From the NCBI RefSeq assembly GCF_004801885.1, contig NZ_SSSM01000005.1:248001-312000 (forward strand): a DNA stretch of 64,000 nucleotides, written 5' to 3'. The position numbers and the translations under genes were made by a program. The stretch comes from Naasia lichenicola. Its GTDB lineage: Bacteria; Actinomycetota; Actinomycetes; Actinomycetales; Microbacteriaceae. The notes under the pieces were generated by a model. It saw only the letters and a program-made list of their open reading frames with translations. It ran no database searches and was not told the origin of the DNA. The number at the start of each line of letters is the position of its first letter. Position 1 is the stretch's first letter. This document shows, piece after piece, positions 54,959 through 63,777 of the stretch.

Positions 54959-57231
54959 TCGCCGGGCTCGGGTGCTGACGTGACGCGGGCCGCATCGAGG
55001 GAGGCACGGGCGTCGGCGCTCGCGGCCACGCGTCGGCGGCGCACGATGTTCCGGTAGATCCCGAAGCCGAACAGGGCGAGGACGAGCACGCCGGTCACGA
55101 TGTAGACGGCCGTCTCCCAGTAGGTCTGCACGTCGAGGGAGATGTAGGTGGGGCCGTCGATCTGCAGACCCGTCGAGGCGCTCGAGAGCGTGATCGCGAT
55201 GGTGAGGGTGCCATTGGCGATCCACTTCGCCGGGAGGAACACCCGCTGGCTCTCGCCGGGCTCTATGGCGGCGGAATAGCGCTCCATGATGATCCGGCCG
55301 TTGCTCGGCCTCGGATCGACGATCACGTCGACCGGATAGCCGAGGTTGTTGCGGACGTAGATCGGCACGGTCTCGAATTGCCCGGCCGCGATGATCGGGC
55401 TGCCAGGGAGCACGGTGACGGCGTGCAGGACGTCGTCGAAGTGGCTGCGGGTCTCTTCGGCGGCCGCCTGCCAGGTAACCGGATCTGACGCCCAACCCGC
55501 CGCGAGGACGGCGAGCAGCCTCGTCCGCTCACGCCCGATCAGCAGCTCGGGCGTCGCGACGACGGACGCATACGGGGTGATGCGGGCATCCAGAGCCAGG
55601 AGCTGCGCGACGATCTCCGCGCCTGCCCTGGTCGAATCGACGAGGCTGCCAGCCGCGCTGGTGGCGGAGGAGCTGATCGCGCCTGCACCGGCGTCGGCGA
55701 CACCGGGAAGGGTGCGAAGGGTGGCCAGCGCCGTGGTGAGTCCATCCGCGGCGGGCTCGGCGGCACGGTCGAGGGCGATGAGCACGGTGCTCGCACGGCC
55801 CGGGCGCTCGACGGCGGTGGCGGCGAGCTGCGCGCTCGCCATCGCGAGTCCTGCCTGCACACCCGCATCCGTCGCGGCGAAGGCCGCATCGGAGAGGCTC
55901 GCCGAGATGCCGCTGTCGGCCACCAGGGCCGTCGTATCGCCCAGGCTCTGCACCGGCTCCGCAGTGAGGGAGCCGCTGGTGGGGGATCCACCGGTCATGT
56001 TGTCGCTGGAGAGGACCACCCGCGAGTAGCCGGCGCCCGCCAAGAATGAGAGATCCGGCGTCGAGACGGAGTCCGCGGATGGCCAGGCGATGTCGGTGGC
56101 CGTCCAGTCCCAGCGCAGCAGGTCGTCGAGTGTCGGGATGGGCTGACCGGCTGGAGGTGCCGTTCCCGGCGTCGGAGCTGCGGTGGGGGAGGCGGCAGGT
56201 GCGTCGGAGCCGCCGAAGGTCGCCGAGTCCAGCGCCCACAGGAGAGACGTGGCGCTCAACGGGCCGGCCGCGCCCGCCGCACGCTCGAGGGAGAGGTCGG
56301 CATCCGCATACTGGAGCGGGAACACCGCGTTCGGCAGATTCGAGAGGCGGGTCAGCCAGTCGAGCGAGCTGGCGGGGGCGGACGTGCCCAGGACGCGGAT
56401 GGAGGCGATGATGCGCGGGTCCAAGGCGATGATGGCGTTCGGGGCCGTCGCGAGCGCGTCGAGCTTGCGGCTGAGCGCTCCCTCCGTCGAGGTGTACTCG
56501 CTCAGCTGATCGGCGCTGAGCACCCCGTCCTGGCCTGGTGCCACGGTCACGGGCACGACGATCGCGGTGTCGACCGTGCTCGGAGCGGTGCCGTCCGCCC
56601 AGACCACCGCGGTCGCGGTGCTGATGTCGACCCCGTCGGCTGTGCCGTCGTCGCTGCCTCCGGCCGGCGCAGCATCGACCTCGAAGGTCGCTCGGACCAG
56701 GTGCGGACCCCACCCGGCGGAGGAGAGCAGAGCACCGACCGTGGCAGCCGGGATCGTGATGTCGACGGCTGTCGAGCCCCCCGCCGCGACATCCGGGGTG
56801 GAGACGGTGGCGGCGAGGACCCCGCTGATCGACTCCGGATCGGCGATCGCCGCAGCGAGATCGGAGCGGTCCGCGAGCTGACCGTCGATCCGCACCTGGA
56901 GTGCGCCCGCGCCGAGGGGATCAGCGGTTCCGTTGCTGACAGTGCCTGTGAGGACGAGATCCGACCCCGAGCGGAGCACCGCTCCCCGTGAAGCACTGAC
57001 CAGCAGCTCGACGGCTCCCGCGGATCCGGCGGGCTCCGACGGTGCTGTCCCGGCGGCAATGGCGGGGGCGGCGGGGCCGCCGGCCAGGATCCCCATCGCG
57101 ATCGCGCCGCTGAGCATGGCGCCGACGAGCCATCGGCACAGGAACCGCGTGCCGAATGAGCTCAGGGTCGCGCGCCTGTCGGAGGGCCGTCTCATCGGGC
57201 GATCGCGCTGTCCGCGCCGTGCGCGTCGCAT
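54955..57231 (-). CDS. DUF6049 secreted membrane-anchored protein
   Basis: The 758-residue protein has an N-terminal signal sequence after an Arg-rich stretch (hydrophobic core about 38-60, ends PAIAAG), a large extracellular region and one C-terminal membrane helix (about 705-727, YIVTGVLVLALFGFGIY) with a short basic tail. A Pro/Ala/Thr-rich segment lies near 345-360. Proteins of this family sit directly upstream of murJ across actinobacteria, so a role in cell-wall assembly is likely but not shown. The start is ATG 57231; ATG 57195 is possible. The stop overlaps murJ. Confidence 0.9.
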   Translation of the reverse strand: MRRARRGQRDRPMRRPSDRRATLSSFGTRFLCRWLVGAMLSGAIAMGILAGGPAAPAIAAGTAPSEPAGSAGAVELLVSASRGAVLRSGSDLVLTGTVSNGTADPLGAGALQVRIDGQLADRSDLAAAIADPESISGVLAATVSTPDVAAGGSTAVDITIPAATVGALLSSAGWGPHLVRATFEVDAAPAGGSDDGTADGVDISTATAVVWADGTAPSTVDTAIVVPVTVAPGQDGVLSADQLSEYTSTEGALSRKLDALATAPNAIIALDPRIIASIRVLGTSAPASSLDWLTRLSNLPNAVFPLQYADADLSLERAAGAAGPLSATSLLWALDSATFGGSDAPAASPTAAPTPGTAPPAGQPIPTLDDLLRWDWTATDIAWPSADSVSTPDLSFLAGAGYSRVVLSSDNMTGGSPTSGSLTAEPVQSLGDTTALVADSGISASLSDAAFAATDAGVQAGLAMASAQLAATAVERPGRASTVLIALDRAAEPAADGLTTALATLRTLPGVADAGAGAISSSATSAAGSLVDSTRAGAEIVAQLLALDARITPYASVVATPELLIGRERTRLLAVLAAGWASDPVTWQAAAEETRSHFDDVLHAVTVLPGSPIIAAGQFETVPIYVRNNLGYPVDVIVDPRPSNGRIIMERYSAAIEPGESQRVFLPAKWIANGTLTIAITLSSASTGLQIDGPTYISLDVQTYWETAVYIVTGVLVLALFGFGIYRNIVRRRRVAASADARASLDAARVTSAPEPGE

Positions 57232-57331
57232 CGATCGGACGCTCCCATGGGCCCGAGTTTAGGCCCGGCCACCATGGCCTGACATGTGGACGCGGCGCTC
57301 TCGCACGATCGGATGCGCTCGACGCGCGGCC

Positions 57332-57337
57332 TACCAT
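57332..57337 (+). promoter_or_regulatory. -10 hexamer TACCAT of a predicted leaderless promoter (pcnA)
   Basis: TACCAT ends 6 nt before ATG 57344, with no ribosome binding site. Confidence 0.5.
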
Positions 57338-57343
57338 GGGCGG

Positions 57344-58792
57344 ATGGACAGCGCGGCGGCCGCACTCGACCGGCTGGCGGGCACGGCGGCCTCCAAGCCG
57401 GTCGCCCTGCTGGCGGAGGCGTTCGCCGCCGGCGGCCACGAGCTGGCCCTGGTAGGCGGTCCGGTGCGAGACGCCTTCCTCGACCGCACCTCCCCCGATC
57501 TCGACTTCACCACCGATGCGCGGCCCGATCGCATCCTCGAACTGGTCCGACCACTGGCCAGTGCGCACTGGGACGTGGGACGCGCCTTCGGCACTATCGC
57601 CGCGCGGATCGGCGGCGAGACGGTCGAGATCACCACGTACCGCACCGAGGCATACGGCGATCAGTCCCGCAAGCCCGAGGTGGCGTTCGGCGACGACCTG
57701 GAGACGGACCTCGCCCGCCGCGACTTCACGGTCAACGCCATGGCCCTGCGGCTGCCCGACCGGGTGCTCGTCGATCCGAGCGGCGGGATCGAGGACCTGA
57801 TGTCGCGCACCCTGCGCACTCCTGGCTCCCCCGACTCCTCGTTCGGCGACGATCCTCTGCGAATGCTGCGCGCCGCACGGTTCTCCTCGCAGCTGGGGTT
57901 CGAGGTGACGGCCGAAGTGCGTGAGGCGATGGCGAGGCTGGCGCCCCGCCTCGAGATCGTCTCCGCCGAGCGCATGCGCACCGAGCTCGAGCGGCTCGTC
58001 GGATCCCCGTCGCCAAGGGCAGGACTCGAACTGCTCGTCGACACGGGGATCGCCGACCTCGTTCTTCCCGAGCTTCCGGCCCTCCGGCTGACCGTCGATT
58101 CGGAGCATCGCCACAAGGATGTCTACGAGCACTCGCTGATCGTCCTCGAACAGGCCATCGAGCTGCAGGACGCGCGCAGGAAGGCGGCGGGATCCGAGGA
58201 CACCGCACCCGATCTCGTGCTCCGCCTGGCTGCTCTGCTGCACGACATCGGCAAGCCGGCGACGCGCCGCTTCGAGTCGGGCGGCGCCGTCTCCTTCCAC
58301 CACCATGACGCCGTCGGGGCCTCGATGGCCAAGAAGCGCCTTCGGGCGCTGCGCTTCGACAACGACACGATCGCCCGCGTGGCCACGCTCATCGAGCTGC
58401 ATCAGCGGTTCTTCGGCTACACCGAGGGCGCCTGGACCGACTCCGCCGTCCGCCGCTACGTCCGCGACGCCGGCGACCAGCTCGAGCAGCTGCACATCCT
58501 CACCCGGGCCGATGTGACGACCCGCAACCGTCGCAAGGCGGATCGGCTCGGGCATGCCTACGACGACCTCGAGACGCGGATCGCGGAGCTCGCCGCCCAG
58601 GAGGAGATGCAGGCCGTCCGGCCCGACCTCGATGGCGAGCAGATCATGGCCGTCCTCGACGTGCCACCCGGCAGGATCGTGGGCGAGGCGTACCGCTTCC
58701 TGCTCGAGCTGAGGCTGGAAGAAGGGGCTCTCGGCGAGGCCGAGGCGACCACCCGACTTCTCGAGTGGTGGAAGGACCGCCCGGGGCGCTAA
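57344..58792 (+). CDS. pcnA: CCA tRNA nucleotidyltransferase (poly(A) polymerase family)
   Basis: The enzyme adds or repairs the CCA end of tRNAs. tRNA-Ile and tRNA-Ala in this window lack encoded CCA and need it. The 482-residue protein has the class II motif GGPVRDAFLDRTSPDLDFTT (catalytic D52, D54), the RRDFTVNAMAL segment and a C-terminal HD domain (LAALLHDIGKP). It is divergent from DUF6049. The longer frame from 57284 overlaps the promoter and is rejected. Confidence 0.95.
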   Translation: MDSAAAALDRLAGTAASKPVALLAEAFAAGGHELALVGGPVRDAFLDRTSPDLDFTTDARPDRILELVRPLASAHWDVGRAFGTIAARIGGETVEITTYRTEAYGDQSRKPEVAFGDDLETDLARRDFTVNAMALRLPDRVLVDPSGGIEDLMSRTLRTPGSPDSSFGDDPLRMLRAARFSSQLGFEVTAEVREAMARLAPRLEIVSAERMRTELERLVGSPSPRAGLELLVDTGIADLVLPELPALRLTVDSEHRHKDVYEHSLIVLEQAIELQDARRKAAGSEDTAPDLVLRLAALLHDIGKPATRRFESGGAVSFHHHDAVGASMAKKRLRALRFDNDTIARVATLIELHQRFFGYTEGAWTDSAVRRYVRDAGDQLEQLHILTRADVTTRNRRKADRLGHAYDDLETRIAELAAQEEMQAVRPDLDGEQIMAVLDVPPGRIVGEAYRFLLELRLEEGALGEAEATTRLLEWWKDRPGR

Positions 58793-58884
58793 GCTATTGC
58801 GGTTGCCCAGCTTCGGCCGGGCACGTGCATTCAGACCTCTTGTTGCAGACACGCTGCAACCGCTAGACCGAAGGAGGTGGGTCA
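58793..58884 (+). promoter_or_regulatory. Structured 5' leader of rpsF
   Basis: Two stem-loops lie in the 92-nt leader. GCCC-AGC-TTCG-GC-C-GGGC (58805-58822) could end pcnA transcripts. GTTGCAG-ACACG-CTGCAAC (58842-58860) is followed by ACCG and the strong RBS AAGGAGGT. S6:S18 complexes autoregulate through rpsF leaders in several phyla; this leader is a candidate, not a confirmed match. Confidence 0.4.
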
Positions 58885-59349
58885 GTGACGCACAAGTACG
58901 AACTCATGGTCATCCTCGATCCCGAGATCGACGAGCGCACAGTCGCTCCGAGCTTGGACAAGTTCCTCGGAGTGATCCGCGCCGATGGCGGGACCGTCGA
59001 CAACGTCGACATCTGGGGCCGCCGTCGCCTCGCCTACGAGATCAAGAAGAAGACCGAAGGCATCTACGCCGTCGTCGCCCTGACCTCGGAGCCCGCTCCC
59101 ATCAAGGAGCTCGACCGCCAGCTCAACCTCTCCGAGGCAGTGCTGCGCACCAAGGTCCTCCGTTCCGAGGAGGCGACCTTCCGCCTGAAGGCCGCGGAGG
59201 CACAGGCCGCTGCGAAGGCAGCCCACGTGAAGAAGACCGCTCCCGCGGCCGCTCCCGCCGCATCGGCATCGGCCCCGTCAGCGGCCCCGTCAGCGCCTGC
59301 CGCTCCGGCTCCCGCAGCGTCGGCAGAAGCAGCGCCGAGCGGAGCCTGA
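58885..59349 (+). CDS. rpsF: 30S ribosomal protein S6 with Ala/Pro tail
   Basis: S6 binds the central domain of 16S rRNA with S18. The core (1-100, [17 protein letters not shown] ... [15 protein letters not shown]) is typical. The C terminus carries about 50 extra residues of Ala/Pro/Ser ([15 protein letters not shown]), giving 154 instead of about 100. GTG start 58885 follows AAGGAGGT by 8 nt. It is the first gene of rpsF-ssb-rpsR-rplI. Confidence 0.96.
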   Translation: MTHKYELMVILDPEIDERTVAPSLDKFLGVIRADGGTVDNVDIWGRRRLAYEIKKKTEGIYAVVALTSEPAPIKELDRQLNLSEAVLRTKVLRSEEATFRLKAAEAQAAAKAAHVKKTAPAAAPAASASAPSAAPSAPAAPAPAASAEAAPSGA

Positions 59350-59352
59350 GCC

Positions 59353-59925
59353 ATGGCCGGCGAAACGATCATCACGGTTGTCGGCAACCTGACCGCCGAC
59401 CCTGAGCTGCGCTACACGCAGAACGGGCTGGCCGTCGCCAACTTCACGATCGCATCGACTCCGCGCAGCTTCGACCGCGCGAGCAACGACTGGAAGGACG
59501 GCGACGCGCTCTTCATGCGCGCCTCCGTCTGGCGCGAGTTCGCCGAGCACGTCGCCGGCTCCCTCACCAAGGGATCCCGTGTCGTGGCGACCGGACGTCT
59601 GCGCCAGCGCAGCTACGAGACCAAAGAGGGCGAGAAGCGCACAGCCATCGAGCTCGAGGTCGACGAGATCGGCCCCTCGCTTCGCTACGCGACCGCGCAG
59701 GTCACTCGCGCGGCCGGAGGCTCCGACCGCGGCGGCAGCGGCGGTGGCGGCGGAAGCTACAACGGCGGTGGCGGTGGCAACGGCGGCGGTGGCAACCGCG
59801 GCGGATCCTCGAGCGGCGATGAGCCGTGGGCAAGCCCGCCCGCGGTTCAGGGCGGTGGCGGATCCGCTTCCGGCGGCGACGTCTGGAACACCCCCGGCTC
59901 CTACGACGACGACACCCCGTTCTGA
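59353..59925 (+). CDS. ssb: Single-stranded DNA-binding protein
   Basis: The 190-residue SSB has an N-terminal OB fold (1-115, [19 protein letters not shown]), a Gly-rich linker (about 118-160) and the acidic protein-binding tip DDDTPF. It binds ssDNA at forks and recruits repair proteins. It starts 3 bp after rpsF. A 113-bp gap with a short CAGGTCA/TGACCTG stem (about 60006) separates it from rpsR. Confidence 0.97.
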   Translation: MAGETIITVVGNLTADPELRYTQNGLAVANFTIASTPRSFDRASNDWKDGDALFMRASVWREFAEHVAGSLTKGSRVVATGRLRQRSYETKEGEKRTAIELEVDEIGPSLRYATAQVTRAAGGSDRGGSGGGGGSYNGGGGGNGGGGNRGGSSSGDEPWASPPAVQGGGGSASGGDVWNTPGSYDDDTPF

Positions 59926-60038
59926 TCCAGCAGATCTGAATCAGAAGCCGAGTCTTCGACTCCCCTGCGCGGCTCCGGCCGGCAGGTCCCCATTCATCAG
60001 TTCCAGGTCACTGACCTGCAGTTCGTTAGGAAGGCCCC

Positions 60039-60299
60039 ATGGCCGGCAAGTCGAGCGGCGACCGCCGCAAGTCTCCTCGTACCAAGGGCGGCAAGCCCGT
60101 CGCCCCAGCAAAGTCCATCCGCGTCGGCGTCATCGACTACAAGGATGTCGCGACGCTGCGCAAGTTCATCTCGGAGCGTGGAAAGATCCGCGCCCGTCGC
60201 ATCACGGGCGTCTCCGTGCAGGAGCAGCGCCTCATCGCGCGAGCGGTGAAGAACGCTCGCGAGATGGCACTCCTGCCGTACGCCGGATCGGGAAGGTAA
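60039..60299 (+). CDS. rpsR: 30S ribosomal protein S18 (zinc-free form)
   Basis: The 86-residue S18 has the conserved [19 protein letters not shown] and RRITGV segments. It has no Cys, so it is the C-minus form that does not need zinc. RBS AGGAAGG precedes the ATG. It lies 6 bp before rplI. Confidence 0.97.
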   Translation: MAGKSSGDRRKSPRTKGGKPVAPAKSIRVGVIDYKDVATLRKFISERGKIRARRITGVSVQEQRLIARAVKNAREMALLPYAGSGR

Positions 60300-60305
60300 C
60301 CCCCT

Positions 60306-60758
60306 GTGTCCAAGCTCATCCTGACGCACGAGGTCACCGGCCTCGGCACCCCGGGTGACGTCATCGACGTCAAGCCCGGCTATGCGCGCAACTACCTGAT
60401 CCCCCAGGGCTTCGCCGTGGCGTGGACCCGTGGCGGCGAGAAGCAGGTCGACTCCATCAAGGCCGGCCGCGCGGCCCGTGAGCTCGCGACCATCGAAGAG
60501 GCGCAGGCGCTCAAGGCCAAGATCGAATCGGCGCCCGTCACCCTCAAGGTCAAGGTCGGCACCGGCGGACGCCTGTTCGGCTCGGTCAAGACCTCCGACG
60601 TCGCCGCAGCGGTCGCGGGAGCCGGTCTCGGTGAGATCGACAAGCGCAAGATCGAGATCGGCAGCCCGATCAAGATCACCGGCACCCATGAGGCCACTGT
60701 GCGCCTCCGCGACGACATCGCCGCGACGATCACCCTCACGGTGGTCGCCGCGCGCTGA
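60306..60758 (+). CDS. rplI: 50S ribosomal protein L9
   Basis: The 150-residue L9 has the two-domain build with a long connecting helix: N-terminal [29 protein letters not shown]-terminal [15 protein letters not shown]. The start is GTG 60306. It is the last gene of the operon and is followed by a terminator. Confidence 0.97.
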   Translation: MSKLILTHEVTGLGTPGDVIDVKPGYARNYLIPQGFAVAWTRGGEKQVDSIKAGRAARELATIEEAQALKAKIESAPVTLKVKVGTGGRLFGSVKTSDVAAAVAGAGLGEIDKRKIEIGSPIKITGTHEATVRLRDDIAATITLTVVAAR

Positions 60759-60776
60759 TCGCACGCAGCCACGAAC

Positions 60777-60823
60777 GGCGGTTCGGCCGGCTCCTTCGGG
60801 AGCCGACCGGGCCGCCTTTCTGC
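60777..60823 (+). terminator. Rho-independent terminator of the rpsF-rplI operon
   Basis: Stem of about 18 bp (60777-60794 with 60799-60816, two internal mismatches), TTCG loop, then TTTCTGC. Confidence 0.88.
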
Positions 60824-61347
60824 ATTCCCGGGCCCATCCGTCCCAGCTGAGCAGCCGTCACGGCCTCCGGACCCGCGCATCCGAGCGGGTCGCCCCGGGC
60901 TTCGGGGAACAGTCATGGAACACGACAGATATCCACCCGGAAGTCAAGCGAAGGACAACCCTCGACCAATGCTTGAGGGCAGTTATCCACAGGAGTTCTG
61001 CACATGAGGAAACTGCTGATCAGGCCCCGTAAGGGGGACACTCCTCCACATCGCATTCCGCGCGTGTCGACGGCGGTTCCCACACATGGGCAATCTTGTC
61101 CGCATCTTCTCCACAGCGTTGTGCACAACGTGGAAAGCCGTTCGCGGGTACCGTCATCAGAGCGCCGCGGCCCGGCGTCCGACCAGTGTCGGACGCCACG
61201 GGTATACAGGGATGGCGGGCCTATCACGGGGCTCCGCCACAGCCCATCGGCCGACGGAAGTCGGCGAACGCGGCAGGAGGACTGACGACCGGGGGGCCGG
61301 TCGTCCGTCGATGCGGAGAGTGCTTCTCCGCCGGAAAGAGGGGGATC
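60824..61347. other. Non-coding region upstream of dnaB with DnaA-box-like motifs
   Basis: This 524-bp stretch has no supported gene. It holds an exact DnaA box TTATCCACA (60983-60991), ATATCCACC (60929-60937), TTGTCCGCA (61096-61104) and TTCTCCACA (61107-61115). A perfect 14-bp palindrome CGTTGTGCACAACG follows at 61117-61130. The motif density equals or exceeds that of the dnaA-dnaN spacer, 19 kb away. Confidence 0.6.
60983..60991 (+). promoter_or_regulatory. Perfect DnaA box TTATCCACA upstream of dnaB
   Basis: Exact consensus, 357 bp upstream of the dnaB start. DnaA could regulate dnaB from here or be titrated by the site. Confidence 0.55.
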
Positions 61348-62736
61348 GTGTCGATCGCACACCTGGGGATCGCAGCGGAGGGCCGCTACGACGCACCTCG
61401 CAGCGAGCCCCGCGGACCTGAGCGCACCCCTCCCCACGACCTGCTCGCGGAGCAGAGCGCTCTGGGCGGCATGCTGCTGAGCAAGGACGCCGTCGCCGAC
61501 GTGCTCGAGTGCGTCAAGGGCGTCGACTTCTACCTGCCCAAGCACGAGGTGATCTTCGAGGCCGTGCTCGACCTCTACGCCCACGGCGAGCCGACCGACG
61601 TCATCGCCGTCACCGATCAGCTGACCAAGTCTGGCGACCTCTCTCGGGCCGGCGGCGCGGACTACCTGCACACCCTCACGAGCATCGTGCCGACAGCGGC
61701 CAACGCCGGCTACTACGCCGAGATCGTCGCCGAGCGCGCCGTTCTGCGTCGACTGGTCGAGGCCGGCACCCGCATCGTGCAGATGGGCTACGCGAGCGAG
61801 GGCGAGGTCACCGACCTCGTCAACAACGCGCAGGCGGAGATCTACGGCGTCACCCGCGAGCGGGAGGCAGAGGACTACGTGCCGCTCACCGACGCGGTCG
61901 CCGCCGCCATCGACGAGATCGAGGCCGCTCAGCACCGCGACGGATCGATGACGGGCGTTCCGACCGGCTTCACCGAGCTGGACGACCTGACCAACGGGTT
62001 CCACGGCGGCCAGATGATCGTCGTCGCCGCTCGACCCGCCATGGGCAAGTCGACGCTCGCGCTCGACTTCTGCCGTGCCGGGTCGGTGAAGCACGGCATG
62101 CCGTCGGTGTTCTTCTCGCTCGAGATGGGGCGCAGCGAGATCGCGATGCGGCTCATGTCCGCGGAGGCGGCCATCCCCCTGCAGCACATGCGCAAGGGCA
62201 CGCTGCAGGGCGACGACTGGACGAAGCTGGCGCAGACCCGCGGCCGGATCAACGACGCCCCGCTGTACATCGACGACAGCCCCAACATGACCCTCGTCGA
62301 GATCCGGGCGAAGTGCCGTCGGCTCAAGCAGAAGGTCGGGCTCAAGATGGTCGTCATCGACTACCTGCAGCTGATGACCTCCGGCAAGAAGGTCGAGAGC
62401 CGCCAGCAGGAGGTCTCCGAGTTCTCCCGCGCGCTGAAGCTGCTCGCCAAGGAGCTGCAGGTGCCGGTCATCGCCCTCTCCCAGCTCAACCGAGGGTCCG
62501 AGCAGCGCGCCGACAAGCTGCCCGCCATCTCCGACCTCCGAGAATCGGGCTCGATCGAGCAGGACGCGGACATGGTCATCCTGCTGCACCGCGAGAGCGT
62601 GTACGACAAGGACAGCCCTCGCGCCGGCGAGGCCGACCTCATCGTCGCCAAGCACCGCAACGGTCCGACCCGGACCATCACCGTCGGCTTCCACGGACAC
62701 TATTCGCGGTTCGTGGATCTCCCGCCCGGACACTGA
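61348..62736 (+). CDS. dnaB: Replicative DNA helicase DnaB
   Basis: DnaB is the hexameric 5'-3' fork helicase. The 462-residue protein has the N-terminal domain (DLLAEQSALGGMLLSKDAVADVL region) and a RecA-like domain with Walker A ARPAMGKST (about 228-236), Walker B VVIDYLQLM and the end motif IVAKHRNGPTRTI. The start was set at GTG 61348 with AGAGGGG upstream. No intein. DciA, its likely loader, is encoded at 37.1 kb. Confidence 0.96.
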   Translation: MSIAHLGIAAEGRYDAPRSEPRGPERTPPHDLLAEQSALGGMLLSKDAVADVLECVKGVDFYLPKHEVIFEAVLDLYAHGEPTDVIAVTDQLTKSGDLSRAGGADYLHTLTSIVPTAANAGYYAEIVAERAVLRRLVEAGTRIVQMGYASEGEVTDLVNNAQAEIYGVTREREAEDYVPLTDAVAAAIDEIEAAQHRDGSMTGVPTGFTELDDLTNGFHGGQMIVVAARPAMGKSTLALDFCRAGSVKHGMPSVFFSLEMGRSEIAMRLMSAEAAIPLQHMRKGTLQGDDWTKLAQTRGRINDAPLYIDDSPNMTLVEIRAKCRRLKQKVGLKMVVIDYLQLMTSGKKVESRQQEVSEFSRALKLLAKELQVPVIALSQLNRGSEQRADKLPAISDLRESGSIEQDADMVILLHRESVYDKDSPRAGEADLIVAKHRNGPTRTITVGFHGHYSRFVDLPPGH

Positions 62737-62769
62737 CCGCTCCTCCGCGCAGGCGACGAGCAGGAGCGG
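62737..62769 (+). terminator. Hairpin directly after dnaB
   Basis: CCGCTCCT (62737-62744) pairs with AGGAGCGG (62762-62769). It begins on the base after the stop codon. No T-run. Confidence 0.45.
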
Positions 62770-62790
62770 TGCCGTAGGGTTGATGCGCCC

Positions 62791-63414
62791 ATGCACCAGG
62801 AGATCGTCATGCCCGACCAGCGCACCGTGTCACCCTTGGGAACCTCCTCGGGGCTCGGGGCACTGTTCCTCGGCCGCGCGATCGCAGGGCTGCTGCTCGG
62901 TGCGGCGGTCACCTTCTCTGCGACTGATCACTCAGCGGCGTACGGCAGCGTCGTCTTTGGCGCCTGGGCGGTCCTGCAGGCCATCGTCGTGGTCGTGAGC
63001 GCCGTTCGCGGGGGCCGCGGGCCCGGCCAGAGGATCCTGCTCGTGCAGGGCGTGCTCGGCGGAGTGATCGGGGCCGTCGCGCTGGCGCTGACGGGCTTCG
63101 GGCTCGGCGCGCTCCTCCTCGTCGTCACCGCGTTCGCCGCCGTGACCGGAGCGCTCGAGCTCTATCGCGCCGTCCGCATCGAACGAGGCAGCGCAGCCGG
63201 TCGCGAGAGCCTGTTCGTCGGAATCCTCACCGCGGTGCTCGCCATCGTCTTCCTCGCCATCCCGCCCGACGAGGTGCTCGCGGTCGGCCTCATCGGCGGC
63301 TACGGGATCGTCGTCGGCGTCTATCTCGCGATCGCAGGGATCTCGCTCAGGATGCCGACGGCCCGTCCCGAAGGTGCGCGTGAAGGCGCAGCCGACCGCG
63401 GCGTGGAGTCCTGA
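62791..63414 (+). CDS. DUF308/HdeD-like membrane protein
   Basis: The 207-residue protein has about six membrane segments in an HdeD-like layout (short loops, small residues, GALELYRAVRIERG between helices 4 and 5). The function of the family is unknown. A TAGGGT -10-like sequence ends 10 nt before ATG 62791; the inner ATG 62809 (MPDQRTV) is an alternative start. It overlaps the next gene by one base (TGATG). Confidence 0.75.
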   Translation: MHQEIVMPDQRTVSPLGTSSGLGALFLGRAIAGLLLGAAVTFSATDHSAAYGSVVFGAWAVLQAIVVVVSAVRGGRGPGQRILLVQGVLGGVIGAVALALTGFGLGALLLVVTAFAAVTGALELYRAVRIERGSAAGRESLFVGILTAVLAIVFLAIPPDEVLAVGLIGGYGIVVGVYLAIAGISLRMPTARPEGAREGAADRGVES

Positions 63415-63743
63415 TGGCGAACCCCTCTCGCGCGGAGCGATTCCGCCCCGCAGAACTCGTGGGACTGGCCCTCGTCGTGGCCGTGTTCACCGGCGCGGTC
63501 GTCGGATTCACCACTCGGGAGATCAACCTGGCGGCGATCTTCGCGGGCATCGGCTTCATCGTCGCGTTGCTCGTCCTGGCGATGCTTGCGCTGGCGGTCG
63601 GCTCGGATCCCGGCGCTCATCCCCCACTGGACCCGCCCAAGCCCAAGGCGGGCGCGCCGACAGACTCCGAGACTGCTCAGCAGGACGTGCAGCCGGGCGC
63701 GCGGCCGACGGTTCAGTCCGACGAGGGCGACGAAGCGCCCTGA
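63414..63743 (+). CDS. Small two-helix membrane protein
   Basis: The 109-residue protein is not recognised. It has two membrane helices (about 15-33, LVGLALVVAVFTGAVVGF; 38-62) and a Pro/Asp/Gln-rich cytoplasmic or outer tail. It is translationally coupled to the DUF308 gene. Confidence 0.75.
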   Translation: MANPSRAERFRPAELVGLALVVAVFTGAVVGFTTREINLAAIFAGIGFIVALLVLAMLALAVGSDPGAHPPLDPPKPKAGAPTDSETAQQDVQPGARPTVQSDEGDEAP

Positions 63744-63777
63744 CCGAACGGTCGGACGTGCGCCGCGATCCGGCCGC

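Noticed and set aside
60913-62796. 627-codon minus-strand ORF over dnaB
   Set aside because: Antisense of dnaB with a non-protein-like composition.
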